Of a DNA stretch of 64,000 bases, positions 10,342-20,855 are shown one piece after another. Both the position numbers and the translations under genes were made by a program. The DNA comes from Shewanella seohaensis (GTDB lineage: Bacteria; Pseudomonadota; Gammaproteobacteria; Enterobacterales; Shewanellaceae). The stretch's first letter is position 1, and each line of letters opens with the position of its first letter. Location: contig NZ_CP104900.1 of the NCBI RefSeq assembly GCF_025449215.1, positions 4,092,001 through 4,156,000 on the forward strand, written 5' to 3'. The notes under the pieces were generated by a model, which was not told where the DNA came from, made no database searches, and worked only from the letters and a program-made list of their open reading frames with translations.

Positions 10342-11153
10342 GTCAACTTCGCGAGATCCAACAGCAATTTATGGATTATCTGCTGGCAAGCGCCGCCCAA
10401 ACGCCAATACCAGAAACCATAGAGAAATCCTTTAGTGACAAAGTTGCCGAGCAAGGCGGCGTCGGCCGTGATATCCGCATGCAGATTTACGCCAATGCCT
10501 ATCGCATTCGCTTAACCGAAGTCCTCGATACCGACCATGAAATACTCGGTCTGTATTTGGGCGATGACTTATTTGCGCGCATGGCCAATGGCTATATCGC
10601 CCACCAGCCCTCACGTTTTACCTCGTTACGCCAATTTGCCGATGCCCTGCCCGACTACTTAGCCAGCGACGCTTTTTTTAGTCAGTATCCAATTATCAGC
10701 GATATCGCGAGATTCGAGCGCCGCCTACTCAATGCCTTCGATGCCAAGGATGCACAGCGCGCAAGTTTTGCGGCGCTGCAATCCTTACCCGCCGATGCTT
10801 GGCCCTATTGCCAACTGCGTTTTCACCCCAGCGTGCAGCTTTTTGAGTGTGCCAGCAATGCGGTCGAAACCTGGCAAGCCTTAAAGCATCAACAAGTCCC
10901 ACCCACGCCCAATTATCAAGGTAAACGCGCTTGGTTACTCTGGCGCGGTGAAAGCCGTTTAACAGAATTTATCTCCCTCGCAGAATACCAATTAGCCTTA
11001 ATTCAAGGATTTATTCATGGCGCCAATATTGCCGAGCAATGCGAATTGATGTTGGCGTTTTTTACGCCAGAAGAGGCCATGCAGCAGCTGTTGCAAGCGC
11101 TGCAAGCTTGGTTTCAATTAGGTTTGATATTGAGTGTTCAGCCAAACGATTAA
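10338..11153 (+). CDS. bufC: bufferin maturase partner, DUF2063 (HvfC/BufC) family
   Basis: A 271-residue protein with the DUF2063 N-terminal domain (LREIQQQFMDYLL, then GRDIRMQIYANAYRIRLTEVL, HEILGLYLGDDLF). Family knowledge: DUF2063 partners bind the precursor leader and deliver it to the DUF692 enzyme. The ATG at 10338 overlaps the bufB stop by four bases (ATGA), so the two are translationally coupled. The C-terminal part (after about residue 150) is helical with many Gln, Leu and Ala residues and is less recognisable. No DoxX-type bufD gene follows; the next gene is on the opposite strand. Confidence 0.9.
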   Translation: MSQLREIQQQFMDYLLASAAQTPIPETIEKSFSDKVAEQGGVGRDIRMQIYANAYRIRLTEVLDTDHEILGLYLGDDLFARMANGYIAHQPSRFTSLRQFADALPDYLASDAFFSQYPIISDIARFERRLLNAFDAKDAQRASFAALQSLPADAWPYCQLRFHPSVQLFECASNAVETWQALKHQQVPPTPNYQGKRAWLLWRGESRLTEFISLAEYQLALIQGFIHGANIAEQCELMLAFFTPEEAMQQLLQALQAWFQLGLILSVQPND

Positions 11154-11190
11154 GGCATCAGTCTCTATACACAAACAGCGGCTCGAACCG

Positions 11191-12387
11191 CTAACGCCGC
11201 AGTGCCAATTCCACCATCACGGGGGCATGGTCGGTACTATAGGCATCGCGCTCATATTCGGGCCTGACTAAGTGTCTATCGCAGGTCTGATAATCCACCA
11301 CCTGCGCCAAACTGCGGCTATCGCTGGCATCAAACTCATTGGAGAGCAACACATAATCCAGCACTGATCCTTTAGGGCCATAGTAATGGGTGGGCGCCCT
11401 ATGCTCACGGTAATGGACGGCGTTATCGGCTAAATTGGCTTCGATAAACAGCTCATAAGCATCTTGTAATCGATAGTGGGCAAACACTTGCGCTAATGCT
11501 GCATCGGATAAATGCCCAAGCCCAGCAGCTTTAATATCGTTACTGTGCAGCGCTTCGCCTTGGAGGGTTAACGCATCCAACGCACCTAAGGACAAACTAT
11601 CGTTAAAATCCCCCATCAGGATCACCGGATATTTGGCACTCTGCCTTCTGGCGAGTATGGCATGGAACAGCAATGCCGCCTCGGCGCCCCGCTGCATGGT
11701 CGAGGCCCAGCGCCCGAGGGCCTGTTCGGTTAATAGCTTAGTCTCGGCGTGTAACTTAAGATCCGACGGCGCATTTAACGACAAGCCCAAGGGATGCGGC
11801 TCTAAAGCCAATCCCGGCCGCTTAGATTTAAAATGCACCACATAACAATCACAGGGGCCAATCTGCGGCACCGCCACCGTCGCCCGTAACACTTTACGGC
11901 TAAAGCTAAATTCGCTCGACAGGCCCATCGCCGCCACTAAGTGCGCCTCTGGTTCGATAGCGTGTACCTCAAGGATAGGGAAGCGAGACGCCAACGCCAC
12001 CACAGGGCTTTGATAGATATAATCATTGACCAAGGTCGCACTATCGACCACCGCAAAGTGGGTTAATCCCTGCTGCAACGCAAGCTGGCGTAACGGTTCG
12101 GGGCTAAATACCTCCTGAAACCCAACAATATCCGGATGGTGTTGATTCAATAACTCGCTAAACCACTGGCACTTTTTCTGCCATTGGCCGTGGCTATAGA
12201 TATTCTCAAAATCGTAAAAGGCAGAGGGCGGCTCGATAAAGTTAAATAGATTCACGGTCGCAATTTTAATATTCGATTGCGTTGCCTCAGTCGAACTCGA
12301 CCATTCTGGGGAATGCTGCGCCACGGTATTATTCCTCTTTAGCCAAATCATGCTATCAACAGCGCCTTTAACGGATTTACGCATCAA
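11191..12387 (-). CDS. endonuclease/exonuclease/phosphatase family protein
   Basis: A 398-residue protein of the EEP (DNase I-like) superfamily. Diagnostic motifs in order: IATVNLFNF near residue 45, DIVGFQEVF with the metal-binding Glu near 90, VILMGDFNDS with catalytic Asp and Asn near 255, LDYVLLSNEF near 335, and STDHAPVMVEL with the catalytic Asp-His near the C-terminus. No signal peptide is evident, so a cytoplasmic location is likely. Substrate cannot be decided; the superfamily includes nucleases and phosphodiesterases. The start may be internal (ATG codons also occur at residues 2 and 13). The last bases of the gene face bufC tail to tail. Confidence 0.87.
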   Translation of the reverse strand: MMRKSVKGAVDSMIWLKRNNTVAQHSPEWSSSTEATQSNIKIATVNLFNFIEPPSAFYDFENIYSHGQWQKKCQWFSELLNQHHPDIVGFQEVFSPEPLRQLALQQGLTHFAVVDSATLVNDYIYQSPVVALASRFPILEVHAIEPEAHLVAAMGLSSEFSFSRKVLRATVAVPQIGPCDCYVVHFKSKRPGLALEPHPLGLSLNAPSDLKLHAETKLLTEQALGRWASTMQRGAEAALLFHAILARRQSAKYPVILMGDFNDSLSLGALDALTLQGEALHSNDIKAAGLGHLSDAALAQVFAHYRLQDAYELFIEANLADNAVHYREHRAPTHYYGPKGSVLDYVLLSNEFDASDSRSLAQVVDYQTCDRHLVRPEYERDAYSTDHAPVMVELALRR

Positions 12388-12653
12388 AATGGCCTATTCT
12401 CCCAACGACTTAGGCAAGAGATGCCATCTTAAGGCGTGACACCCAAGGTTATACCTAAATCGATTCGATCATCAATCACAGCACACTCATTACCACCAGC
12501 GACCAAGGCAAGAAAGCCCATAAAACCAACAAGAAACCCACTTGGTGAGAGCATTTAACCACCAACAGTCAACAAGATTAAAACCAACTAACTCAATTCA
12601 CTCAAGAATAAAAACCAAATTCAAACATAAACATAGTGAATTGGCACTCAGGT

Positions 12654-12681
12654 TTGACTTTGCGTTTTCGCGGTTTAGAAT
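12654..12681 (+). promoter_or_regulatory. sigma-70 promoter of the mgtE operon
   Basis: TTGACT, 16 bases, TAGAAT. This is close to consensus and would start transcription near 12688, over 300 bases before the first start codon. Confidence 0.75.
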
Positions 12682-12687
12682 CTAGCC

Positions 12688-13004
12688 ACTTTTATCATTG
12701 CGGAGACCCACTGTGGGCACACACATAAGTGACAGTAGATGCCCTGTCCAAGTGACAGGATTAAACACCTAGCACTAGCCCGCAATGTTTTTGCTGCTAC
12801 CTGCTAGGCAGGGTAGTAGCGTGACGCTTCCTAACTCCACTCCCATATATTCAATTTAAGCCTTTACCCATGGCCAATCAGCTTATGCTTGCGCTCGGCT
12901 ATTGGTTTTATCCGGCCTTTGGCTGGAGGGAAAGTGCTGACCATTGAATACATCTTCACGCATGTTTTGCCCCAGTAGGCTTCCCTTACTTTGGGAGTTT
13001 ACCT
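12688..13004 (+). promoter_or_regulatory. structured 5' leader of the mgtE operon, riboswitch-like
   Basis: From the predicted start of transcription the leader has several self-complementary parts. Arms CATTGCGG (12696-12703) and CCGCAATG (12780-12787) close a domain with inner hairpins at about 12707-12717 (CCCA/TGGG) and 12743-12759 (CCTGTC/GACAGG). Five T residues follow the closing arm, as in an attenuator. A second strong hairpin covers 12793-12820. Near the gene, TTCCC (12981-12985) can pair with GGGAG (12993-12997), the ribosome site of the next gene. I compared it with my memory of the M-box and yybP-ykoY classes and found no match. Regulation by Mg2+ or another ion is inference from the mgtE gene downstream. 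Confidence 0.5.
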
Positions 13005-13724
13005 ATGGCTTATATCAAACATACATCCACCTTAGCCCGGCAACCTTTGGCCCTCTTTGGGCTATGCCTTAGCGTCACAGCGAACGCCTCTTTGCTGGAC
13101 GTTGATGATCCCGGCATCGCCGAGCGCTGCGAGCTGCAACTCGGCTGGCAACAACCTAGATCGGATCACTCTGCGACAGCACTCAAAACGGCGGCAACCT
13201 GCAACCAAGGACAATGGGAATGGCACTTAGGGTTTGAACATCAGCATCTAAGCGTTGAAGATCAAGCAGACAGCAGCAATAACCAACAGCAAACCGAGCT
13301 GGGCATTAAATTACCCTTGCCTATCGACACTGGCCCTTGGCAGAGCGCGCTGTCCATTAATCTGCAACACCATCATCAAGATCCTCACCCCATTGGCGCA
13401 GAAGTGCTCAGCATTATGGGATATCAGATGGCGGAACGGGATTTACGCCTCTATAGCAATTTGGGCTTTTATCAACACGCGGCTCAGTCGCCACAACTGA
13501 TCGCAGGCATCGCCATTGCCTTAGCGCAGAGCGAAGATCAGCAATGGATCGGCGAAATTTATCGCAAAGCACCCGAGGCACACGCCTACCGTCTTGCCTA
13601 TCAATGGTTACTCAAAAGACAGTTGCAACTCGAGTTCAGCCTAGGCAATGACCTTAAGGGAAACGCCCAGCAATTCGGTGCTGATATCACTTTTTCTTTG
13701 GCTAATAGCTCGTTGGGAGAATGA
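13005..13724 (+). CDS. secreted, probably outer-membrane barrel-like protein
   Basis: A 239-residue protein I do not assign to a named family. Residues 1-29 look like a signal peptide (hydrophobic PLALFGLCLSVTANA, cleavage after ANA). The mature part alternates polar and hydrophobic residues in short strands (WEWHLGFEHQHLSV, ALSINLQHHHQ, DLRLYSNLGFYQHA, LQLEFSLGNDLKG, FGADITFSLANS), as in a small beta-barrel, and is rich in His and Gln. The start has GGGAG seven bases upstream. Its stop overlaps the probable mgtE start as ATGA, so it is co-translated with a Mg2+ channel and a role in metal passage across the outer membrane is a reasonable guess, not shown. Confidence 0.7.
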   Translation: MAYIKHTSTLARQPLALFGLCLSVTANASLLDVDDPGIAERCELQLGWQQPRSDHSATALKTAATCNQGQWEWHLGFEHQHLSVEDQADSSNNQQQTELGIKLPLPIDTGPWQSALSINLQHHHQDPHPIGAEVLSIMGYQMAERDLRLYSNLGFYQHAAQSPQLIAGIAIALAQSEDQQWIGEIYRKAPEAHAYRLAYQWLLKRQLQLEFSLGNDLKGNAQQFGADITFSLANSSLGE

Positions 13725-15099
13725 CCTATGAACATGAACAACAACCAAAAACACTAAGCAAATCATCTTAGCCCTGCAAATCATCCTAGAACAACGCGAC
13801 AGCACGAGCATGGTCGCCTTGGCCAAAGAGCGCCATCCCGCGGACATTGCCACCGCGCTCAGCACCTTTAGTCAGTCGCAGCAATTAGTGTTTTTGCAAC
13901 TGGCACCGGCAAAAGTTGCCGCCGATTTACTGCGCTATTTAAGCGAGGAGCAGCAAGCCACGTTAGTGCAACAGCTTGATAAAGCCACACTATCGTCGCT
14001 CTTACTAACGATGGCGGCGGATGAGCGCGCCGATCTCTACAATCTGCTCCAACCTGAGCAGCAAAAACTCTTCTTGCCAGTGTTAGCACAGGCTAAACGG
14101 GAAGATCTGCGCACCCTAGCAGCCTACGATAAAACCAAGGTCGGTGCGGCGATGACATCGGATTATACCTTGCTCAATAGTCGACATACCGCCGCCCAGG
14201 CGATTGATATGCTTCGCACGGAAACCGCCGACAAAGAAACCATATATCAAGCCTATGTGGTTGATATGTTGGGACGCTTAATTGGTACCGTCTCGCTACG
14301 GCAATTACTGCTGGCTCAGCCAGAAGAACGGGTGGTCGATTTTATGAAGCCCAACCCCATTGCCTTGGATGCCAACGCCCAATGCCAAGAAGCGGTGCAG
14401 ATGATCGCCCATTACGATTTGCTGGCCCTGCCCATCATCAATGGCAAGGGGCAATTGGTCGGGATTGTGACCTATGACGATGCGATGGATATTGCCAGCT
14501 CACAGGCCGATCTCGAGTTCACCAAAACCGCGGCCATAGGCAATATCGAGCACAATTTAAAGACAGCCAGCATAGGGCTACTCTACCGTAAGCGTGTAGT
14601 CTGGTTGGTGATTTTGGTCTTTGGCAATATCTTCTCGGGGGCGGGTATCGCCTTTTTCGAAGATACGATTTCAAGCTATGTGTCTTTAGTGTTCTTTCTG
14701 CCTTTACTTATCGACAGCGGCGGTAATGCAGGCTCGCAATCCGCGACCTTAATGGTGCGGGGATTAGCCACCGGCGAAGTGATACTCAAGGATTGGCTCT
14801 CACTGCTAGGGCGCGAGTTAGGGGTTGCGGGATTACTCGGTGCCAGCATGGCGCTGGCGGTGTCCTTGCTCGGTTTCTGGCGCGGCGGCCCTGAAATCGC
14901 CCTCGTCGTTGCACTGACCATGCAAATTGTGGTGGTCATTGGCAGCCTGATTGGTATGTCACTGCCCTTTTTACTCAGCAAGTTAAAAATGGATCCGGCT
15001 TCAGCCAGTGCGCCACTTATCACCTCAATAGCCGATATCATTGGTGTACTGGTTTACTTTAGTATTGCCACTATGCTGCTCGATTTGCCGACGGCATAG
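13721..15099 (+). CDS. mgtE: MgtE-type magnesium transporter (reading frame broken near the start)
   Basis: Inner-membrane Mg2+ channel. The body reads openly from 13810: an MgtE N domain (HPADIATALSTF, helical repeats), two CBS domains (about VGAAMTSDYTLLNSRHTAA to VGIVTYDDAMDIA), a connecting helix and five membrane helices with the signature LIDSGGNAGSQSATLM. The ATG at 13810 has no ribosome site and would cut off the start of the N domain. An ATG at 13721 overlaps the upstream stop (ATGA) and has GGGAG before it, but its frame ends after 16 codons. One extra A in the A5 run at 13747-13751 joins the frames and gives about 459 residues, a normal MgtE length. I take this as a likely sequence error; initiation at 13810 is the alternative. 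Confidence 0.88.
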
Positions 15100-15414
15100 G
15101 TCGATGGTTCTCTAACAAGTCGTCACCGCGTTTTCAGTCAGATGTCGCTGTGACGCACAGAGTTTTGTGATAGCTTAAAACCACCATGGGAAGGCAAAGG
15201 AATTTATCGCTCTGTCTTCCCATCTGGTTGAGGTCCGTTATTTGCGCCAGTTCATAAATTTGTTGTTTATTAAGAAAATGATAAGAATAAAGCGCTGGGG
15301 TAGATTACGCTTTACTAGCCGCATTTTGATTTAACACCTGCCTCACAGGAATCGCCCATTAAGGAGCGAACAAGCTGCTGCCATAACAATATCGACAAAG
15401 GTTTAGAGGTTTTT
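15100..15414. other. intergenic region upstream of CZB chemoreceptor
   Basis: No gene is visible. Arms 15186-15196 (ATGGGAAGGCA) and 15213-15223 pair over 11 positions with one wobble, giving a long hairpin after mgtE; it lacks a T-run. A purine-rich GGAG lies at 15363. I see no clear FliA-type promoter for the chemoreceptor. Confidence 0.4.
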
Positions 15415-16503
15415 ATGTGGTTTCATTCCAAACTCAAAGCAGAAAACGAAGCGCTTAAACAGCGGCTGATTGATCTACAACGCAGACACGAATTAGAAAT
15501 TGAAGAGTTAAAAAACATGGCCCGAGAAAACGAGGCCATGCAGCAACAGTCCCGTCAGCATATTGATCTGTATAGCGAAGTCATCGCCTGCCAAAATCAG
15601 GGCGGCGAGATGCTAAATGCAGTGAGAGAAGGCCTAGCCAGCAGCGCTGAATTACTCACCGAAGAACAGGCAGCCCTGTCTGAATTAGATAAAATATTTG
15701 ATCAAACACGGGTAGCAATTGCCAATTTAGGCAGCCGCGCGACTGACATCAACGAGCAAGCCACCAACAGTATGGATGCCGTAACCGAGCTGAATAACAC
15801 TACCTCATCGATTAATCAGTTTGTCTCCGCCATTCAAGGCATCTCAGAGCAAACTAACCTACTCGCCCTCAATGCCGCCATTGAAGCGGCTCGTGCAGGA
15901 GAGGCTGGCCGCGGCTTTGCGGTGGTCGCCGACGAGGTTAGACAACTCGCGAGTAAGGCTCACGAGGCCAGTAGCCAAATTGAAAAACTGGTAAAGCAGA
16001 TTGTGGCACAGGCGTCGAATATCAAAGAAATTGTGCACAACAATCAAAACAGTGCCCTCGATGTTGCATCCTCCTCGACTCAAATCGGCCAAGTGGTTGA
16101 AGATGTACTTCAACGCTCCCACAAAATGCAGCAGGTGATCCACAATGCGGCGACCGCTTCTTTTTTAAATACCACTAAACTCGACCATGCTGTCTGGAAG
16201 AGTAATGTTTACCAACTAATTGAAAAGCCAAAGCATGATCATAGCGTTAATTCACACACCGAATGCCGCTTGGGCCAATGGTATTTCAAAGGATTTGGCG
16301 CGGAAAATTATCAGCATTTAAGCAACTTTAAAGCCCTCGACGCTCCCCACAAGGCAGTGCACGATGCGGGTAAAGCGGCGCTGGCTGCAAAACAGAAAGG
16401 CAACTTAGCTGACATGGTAAAGCAGTTACATGCTATGGAAGACTCGAGTATGCGGGTTGTGGCTTGCCTCGATAATCTACTGCGAGATGTGTATCGCCAG
16501 TAA
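15415..16503 (+). CDS. soluble methyl-accepting chemotaxis protein with C-terminal CZB zinc-binding domain
   Basis: A 362-residue cytoplasmic chemoreceptor without membrane segments. Residues 1-50 are coiled coil, followed by a short helical segment and a signalling domain whose hairpin tip is [37 protein letters not shown] (about 143-179), the CheA/CheW contact. The C-terminal 110 residues form a CZB domain: HAVW near 258, then CRLGQWYF near 285, and HKAVH near 312, supplying the His-Cys-His-His zinc ligands. In studied members the site senses zinc or oxidants such as HOCl. No sensory domain precedes the signalling part, so the CZB domain is the likely sensor. It has its own terminator. Confidence 0.93.
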   Translation: MWFHSKLKAENEALKQRLIDLQRRHELEIEELKNMARENEAMQQQSRQHIDLYSEVIACQNQGGEMLNAVREGLASSAELLTEEQAALSELDKIFDQTRVAIANLGSRATDINEQATNSMDAVTELNNTTSSINQFVSAIQGISEQTNLLALNAAIEAARAGEAGRGFAVVADEVRQLASKAHEASSQIEKLVKQIVAQASNIKEIVHNNQNSALDVASSSTQIGQVVEDVLQRSHKMQQVIHNAATASFLNTTKLDHAVWKSNVYQLIEKPKHDHSVNSHTECRLGQWYFKGFGAENYQHLSNFKALDAPHKAVHDAGKAALAAKQKGNLADMVKQLHAMEDSSMRVVACLDNLLRDVYRQ

Positions 16504-16524
16504 CTCGCGACTGTCAGCAGATAT

Positions 16525-16547
16525 GAGCGCCTTGGGGCGCTCTTTTT
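16525..16547 (+). terminator. terminator of CZB chemoreceptor gene
   Basis: GAGCGCC (16525-16531) pairs with GGCGCTC (16536-16542), followed by five T. Confidence 0.9.
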
Positions 16548-16752
16548 ATTGCTAAATCTCTCTTCCCTTCCCGCTCCTGCACTCGTTGGGAGAATTCACT
16601 CTATACCTGCTTTGCCTCTGAAAGGCATTCCTCCGCCATCACGACCAACAAATACCTCTGAGCCTCCTTGATAGCGTAGGGCTTATCAACTTTACTTCAT
16701 TGAGAGCATGCAGTGAGACTTGCCGATAACAGTTTCATTTTTAGGGTGGTTA

Positions 16753-17520
16753 ATGAAGTTTATCAAACACTTACTAATTGCGGCGTGCCTATGTATTCTT
16801 CCGTACCGGGCGCTTGCCGCCCTCAGTATCTATACCGAAGAATGGGCTCCCATTAGCTTTTCCGTCGACGGTAAACCCGATGGTTTAGCGGTACAAGTGG
16901 TGCAAGAAATTCAAAAGCGCGTGAATAATCAGGATCCCATCAAGGTCGTTCCCTGGGCACGCGGCTGGAAAATCATGACAGAGCAGCCTAATACAGTACT
17001 GTTTGCCATGACCAGAACGCCTGCACGGGAACAACTGTTCAGCATGATAGGCCCAATCGCCACGGGGACCATCAACTTCTACGCCCTAAAAGAAAGCCAA
17101 CTCAACATTAGCTCGATTGATGATGCCAAGCAGGCGAAGGCCGTGGGGGTGTATCGATCTTCCGTGGAAGATCAATTATTAATGGAGCATCAGTTTACCA
17201 ATATTGCCCCTTCTACCACGCCGTTACTGAGCGCTAAACAACTGATGAAAAAGCGTATCGATTTATGGTGCAATACTAACCTCACCGCCCCCAGTATTCT
17301 GGCCGAAGCGGGCGCGAGTATTGATGATGTCAAATCCCTCTACACTATCAGTGCGAATCATCTGTACATTGCATTTTCGAAGGGAACGCCAAGTGAAGAA
17401 ATCGATAAATGGAAAGAGGCACTTATCAGCATTAAGGCCGATGGCACCTTTGCACAAATTTATCACCACTGGTTGCCCAATGATGCGCCGCCAATGGAAA
17501 CCGAGCGCATTGGGCAATAA
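16753..17520 (+). CDS. periplasmic substrate-binding protein, SBP_bac_3-like
   Basis: A secreted protein of 255 residues when started at the ATG at 16753 (MKFIKHLLIAACLCILP), which has AGGG upstream; a longer in-frame start at 16720 lacks a ribosome site. Signal peptide about residues 1-23 (cleavage near ALAA-LS). The mature part has the two-lobe layout of the amino-acid-binding family: LSIYTEEWAPISFSVDGKPDGLAVQVVQEI at the start, PWARGWKIM, VLFAMTRTPAREQLFSMIGP, and DDAKQAKAVGVYRSSVEDQLL. No permease or ATPase gene adjoins it, so it may act with a distant transporter or as a sensory input. Ligand unknown. Confidence 0.82.
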   Translation: MKFIKHLLIAACLCILPYRALAALSIYTEEWAPISFSVDGKPDGLAVQVVQEIQKRVNNQDPIKVVPWARGWKIMTEQPNTVLFAMTRTPAREQLFSMIGPIATGTINFYALKESQLNISSIDDAKQAKAVGVYRSSVEDQLLMEHQFTNIAPSTTPLLSAKQLMKKRIDLWCNTNLTAPSILAEAGASIDDVKSLYTISANHLYIAFSKGTPSEEIDKWKEALISIKADGTFAQIYHHWLPNDAPPMETERIGQ

Positions 17521-17551
17521 ATATTGAGCGTAAGTCTTTTAACGCAAAAAC

Positions 17552-17587
17552 AAAGGCCGGATAACTTAAGTTATCCGGCCTTTTGAT
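17552..17587. terminator. bidirectional terminator between binding protein and carB
   Basis: A perfect 16-base inverted repeat (AAAGGCCGGATAACTT and its complement, 17552-17583) with flanking A and T runs serves both convergent genes. Confidence 0.93.
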
Positions 17588-17603
17588 GACAGAGGCTTAT
17601 GGC

Positions 17604-20600
17604 TTATTTAGCCAATACGCGCTGATGCAGCTCTTGCACTGAGGTCACGTTAGTGCGGTCGTCCGCAGCGTGTGCCATACAAGTGGCGAATGCTGCGTTC
17701 ATGGTCGTGGTGTAGTTCACTTTGTAACGCAGTGCACCGCGACGTAATTGACGTGAGTCTTCAATCGCTTGACGGCCTTCAGTGGTGTTCACTATGTAGG
17801 TGTACTCACCGTTCTTGATGCGGTCAAGAATGTGTGGACGGCCTTCGTGTACCTTGTTGACTAAGCGTGGGTTGATACCCGCTTCACCTAGGATAACCGC
17901 AGTACCGTGGGTGGCATCAATTTGATAACCCAGCTCAATCAACTTAGCGGCTAAGTCGGCAACCCGTTTCTTGTCGCTGTTACGCACAGACAACAGAGCA
18001 CGACCAGACTTAGGCACTTCAGAAGTCGCACCTAACTGCGCCTTAGCATAAGCTTCGGCGAAGGTATCGCCCACACCCATCACCTCACCTGTTGAGCGCA
18101 TTTCTGGGCCTAACAGTGGGTCAACGCCAGGGAACTTGTTAAATGGCAGTACCACTTCTTTCACTGAGTAGAAAGGTGGGATCACTTCTTGAGTGAAGTT
18201 TTGCGCCTTCAAGCTTTGACCCGCCATCACACGGGCGGCAATCTTAGCTAACGGCACACCTGTCGCTTTCGATACGAATGGCACGGTACGCGCTGCACGT
18301 GGGTTAACTTCAATCATGTAGATTTCGTTATTCTTCACGGCAAACTGTACGTTCATTAGACCGACAACGCCCAGCTCCATCGCAAGCTTACGCACTTGTA
18401 CGCGCATTTCGTCTTGGATAGCTTGGCTTAAGGTGTATGGAGGTAGAGAACAACCAGAGTCACCAGAGTGAACACCCGCCTGCTCGATATGCTCCATAAT
18501 CGCGCCGATAACCACGGTCTCGCCGTCACATACTGCGTCAATATCCACTTCGATTGCGTCATCTAAGAAGTGGTCTAACAGTACTGGCGATGCGTTAGAT
18601 ACGCTTACCGCTTCGTTAAAGTAACGCAGTAAATCCTGTTGGTCGTAAACGATTTCCATCGCGCGGCCGCCCAGTACGTAGGATGGACGAACAACTAATG
18701 GATAACCAATACGCTCAGCGGCAATCACAGCACCTTCAACTGTGGTGACTGTATCGTTTTCAGGTTGCTTCATTTCCAAGCGTTGAATCGCTTGCTGGAA
18801 ACGCTCACGGTCTTCTGCGCGGTCAATCGCATCTGGGCTAGTACCAATAATGGGCACCCCCGCCGCCTCAAGGGCGCGAGCCAGTTTCAGCGGTGTTTGA
18901 CCACCGTACTGTACGATAACGCCCTTTGGCTTCTCGATACGGACGATTTCTAACACGTCTTCTAAAGTAACAGGCTCGAAGTACAGACGATCTGAAGTGT
19001 CATAGTCGGTAGAAACGGTTTCAGGGTTACAGTTCACCATGATGGTTTCATAACCGTCTTCACGCAGGGCTAATGCCGCGTGCACACAGCAGTAATCGAA
19101 TTCGATACCTTGACCGATACGGTTTGGACCGCCACCTAACACCATGATTTTCTCACGGACTGATGGGTTCGCTTCACACTCTTCCTCATAGGTTGAGTAC
19201 ATGTAAGCTGTATCAGTAGCAAATTCAGCCGCGCAGGTATCTACGCGCTTGTAAACTGGGTGAATGTCGAAACGGTCACGCAGTTTACGGACTTCAGTCT
19301 CGTTTACGCCAAGGACCGCCGCCAGACGCGCATCGGCAAAACCTTTACGCTTAAGCTTACGCAGCAGCTCTTCGTTAAGACCGGCTAAACCACCTTCGGC
19401 CACTTGGCCTTCCAGCTTAATCAGCTCTTCAATCTGAACTAAGAACCATGGGTCGATGTTGGTTAAACGGAAGATTTCATCCAGGGTTAAACCCGCACGC
19501 ATAGCATCGGCGATGTACCAAATACGGTCACAGCCTGGCTCTTTCAGCTCGAGGCGAATACGCGCTAAGGCATCGGGTTTGGTTAAGTCAGTGATGGGGT
19601 CAAAACCGTGACGGCTCACTTCTAAACCGCGCAGGGCTTTTTGCAGTGACTCCTGGAAAGTACGACCAATTGCCATCACCTCACCCACTGACTTCATCTG
19701 AGTGGTCAGGCGGTCATTTGAGCCAGCAAACTTTTCAAAGTTGAAGCGTGGCACCTTGGTGACCACATAGTCGATGGCAGGCTCGAACGAAGCTGGTGTA
19801 CGGCCGCCAGTAATATCGTTCATCAGCTCATCAAGGGTGAAACCAACCGCCAGCTTGGCCGCGATCTTAGCAATAGGGAAGCCAGTCGCTTTAGATGCCA
19901 ACGCCGATGAACGCGATACACGCGGGTTCATCTCGATGATCACCATGCGGCCATCTTTCGGGTTAATACCAAACTGTACGTTTGAACCACCGGTTTCAAC
20001 ACCAATCTCACGCAGTACCGCCAAAGATGCGTTACGCATCAGCTGATATTCTTTGTCTGTCAGGGTCTGTGCTGGCGCAACGGTAATAGAGTCACCGGTA
20101 TGCACGCCCATAGGATCGAAGTTTTCGATAGAGCAGACGATAATGCTGTTATCGTTGCGGTCACGAACCACTTCCATCTCGTATTCTTTCCAACCAATTA
20201 AGCTCTCATCGATCAGCAGTTCGTTAGTTGGCGATAAATCTAAACCCTGAGAACAGATTTCTTCAAACTCCTCCTTGTTGTAGGCGATACCGCCACCCGA
20301 ACCACCCATGGTAAATGATGGACGGATAATACAAGGGAAACCAACGAGGTCGAGTACACCATAGGCTTCTTCCATGCTGTGGGCGATGCCCGCGCGTGGA
20401 CACTCTAAGCCAATGCTCTTCATGGCTTTGTCGAAGCGGCTACGGTCTTCTGCTTTGTCAATCGCATCGGCAGTTGCACCGATCATTTCAACGTTGAATT
20501 CAGCCAGTACGCCTTTAGCCTCAAGCTCAAGGGCGCAGTTCAGTGCAGTCTGTCCGCCCATGGTAGGCAGAATGGCATCGGGACGCTCTTTGGCGATGAT

Positions 20601-20828
20601 GTTACGTACGACTTCCCAGTGGATAGGCTCGATATAGGTCGCATCGGCCATCTCTGGGTCGGTCATGATGGTTGCAGGGTTTGAGTTCACCAGAATAACC
20701 CGGTAACCCTCTTCACGCAGCGCCTTACAGGCCTGAGCGCCAGAGTAGTCAAACTCACACGCCTGACCAATAACGATCGGGCCGGCACCCAGGATTAGAA
20801 TACTTTTTATATCTGTACGTTTTGGCAT
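17604..20828 (-). CDS. carB: carbamoyl-phosphate synthase large subunit
   Basis: A 1074-residue subunit that makes carbamoyl phosphate from bicarbonate, ammonia (channelled from CarA) and two ATP, feeding arginine and pyrimidine synthesis. The start [20 protein letters not shown] is typical. Two homologous ATP-grasp halves are visible ([21 protein letters not shown] near residue 10 and [21 protein letters not shown] near 560). The first shows [10 protein letters not shown] near residue 175 and [21 protein letters not shown] near 285; the second shows [20 protein letters not shown] near 825. The C-terminal 130 residues form the MGS-like allosteric domain ([20 protein letters not shown]), where UMP and ornithine act in E. 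coli. It follows carA by 27 bases. Confidence 0.98.
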   Translation of the reverse strand: MPKRTDIKSILILGAGPIVIGQACEFDYSGAQACKALREEGYRVILVNSNPATIMTDPEMADATYIEPIHWEVVRNIIAKERPDAILPTMGGQTALNCALELEAKGVLAEFNVEMIGATADAIDKAEDRSRFDKAMKSIGLECPRAGIAHSMEEAYGVLDLVGFPCIIRPSFTMGGSGGGIAYNKEEFEEICSQGLDLSPTNELLIDESLIGWKEYEMEVVRDRNDNSIIVCSIENFDPMGVHTGDSITVAPAQTLTDKEYQLMRNASLAVLREIGVETGGSNVQFGINPKDGRMVIIEMNPRVSRSSALASKATGFPIAKIAAKLAVGFTLDELMNDITGGRTPASFEPAIDYVVTKVPRFNFEKFAGSNDRLTTQMKSVGEVMAIGRTFQESLQKALRGLEVSRHGFDPITDLTKPDALARIRLELKEPGCDRIWYIADAMRAGLTLDEIFRLTNIDPWFLVQIEELIKLEGQVAEGGLAGLNEELLRKLKRKGFADARLAAVLGVNETEVRKLRDRFDIHPVYKRVDTCAAEFATDTAYMYSTYEEECEANPSVREKIMVLGGGPNRIGQGIEFDYCCVHAALALREDGYETIMVNCNPETVSTDYDTSDRLYFEPVTLEDVLEIVRIEKPKGVIVQYGGQTPLKLARALEAAGVPIIGTSPDAIDRAEDRERFQQAIQRLEMKQPENDTVTTVEGAVIAAERIGYPLVVRPSYVLGGRAMEIVYDQQDLLRYFNEAVSVSNASPVLLDHFLDDAIEVDIDAVCDGETVVIGAIMEHIEQAGVHSGDSGCSLPPYTLSQAIQDEMRVQVRKLAMELGVVGLMNVQFAVKNNEIYMIEVNPRAARTVPFVSKATGVPLAKIAARVMAGQSLKAQNFTQEVIPPFYSVKEVVLPFNKFPGVDPLLGPEMRSTGEVMGVGDTFAEAYAKAQLGATSEVPKSGRALLSVRNSDKKRVADLAAKLIELGYQIDATHGTAVILGEAGINPRLVNKVHEGRPHILDRIKNGEYTYIVNTTEGRQAIEDSRQLRRGALRYKVNYTTTMNAAFATCMAHAADDRTNVTSVQELHQRVLAK

Positions 20829-20855
20829 TGCTTCTCTCTTCTCCTAGCTTGCGTA

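Noticed and set aside
12688..13004. M-box or yybP-ykoY riboswitch
   Set aside because: The conserved core segments I remember for these classes were not found; only general structure supports a regulatory leader.
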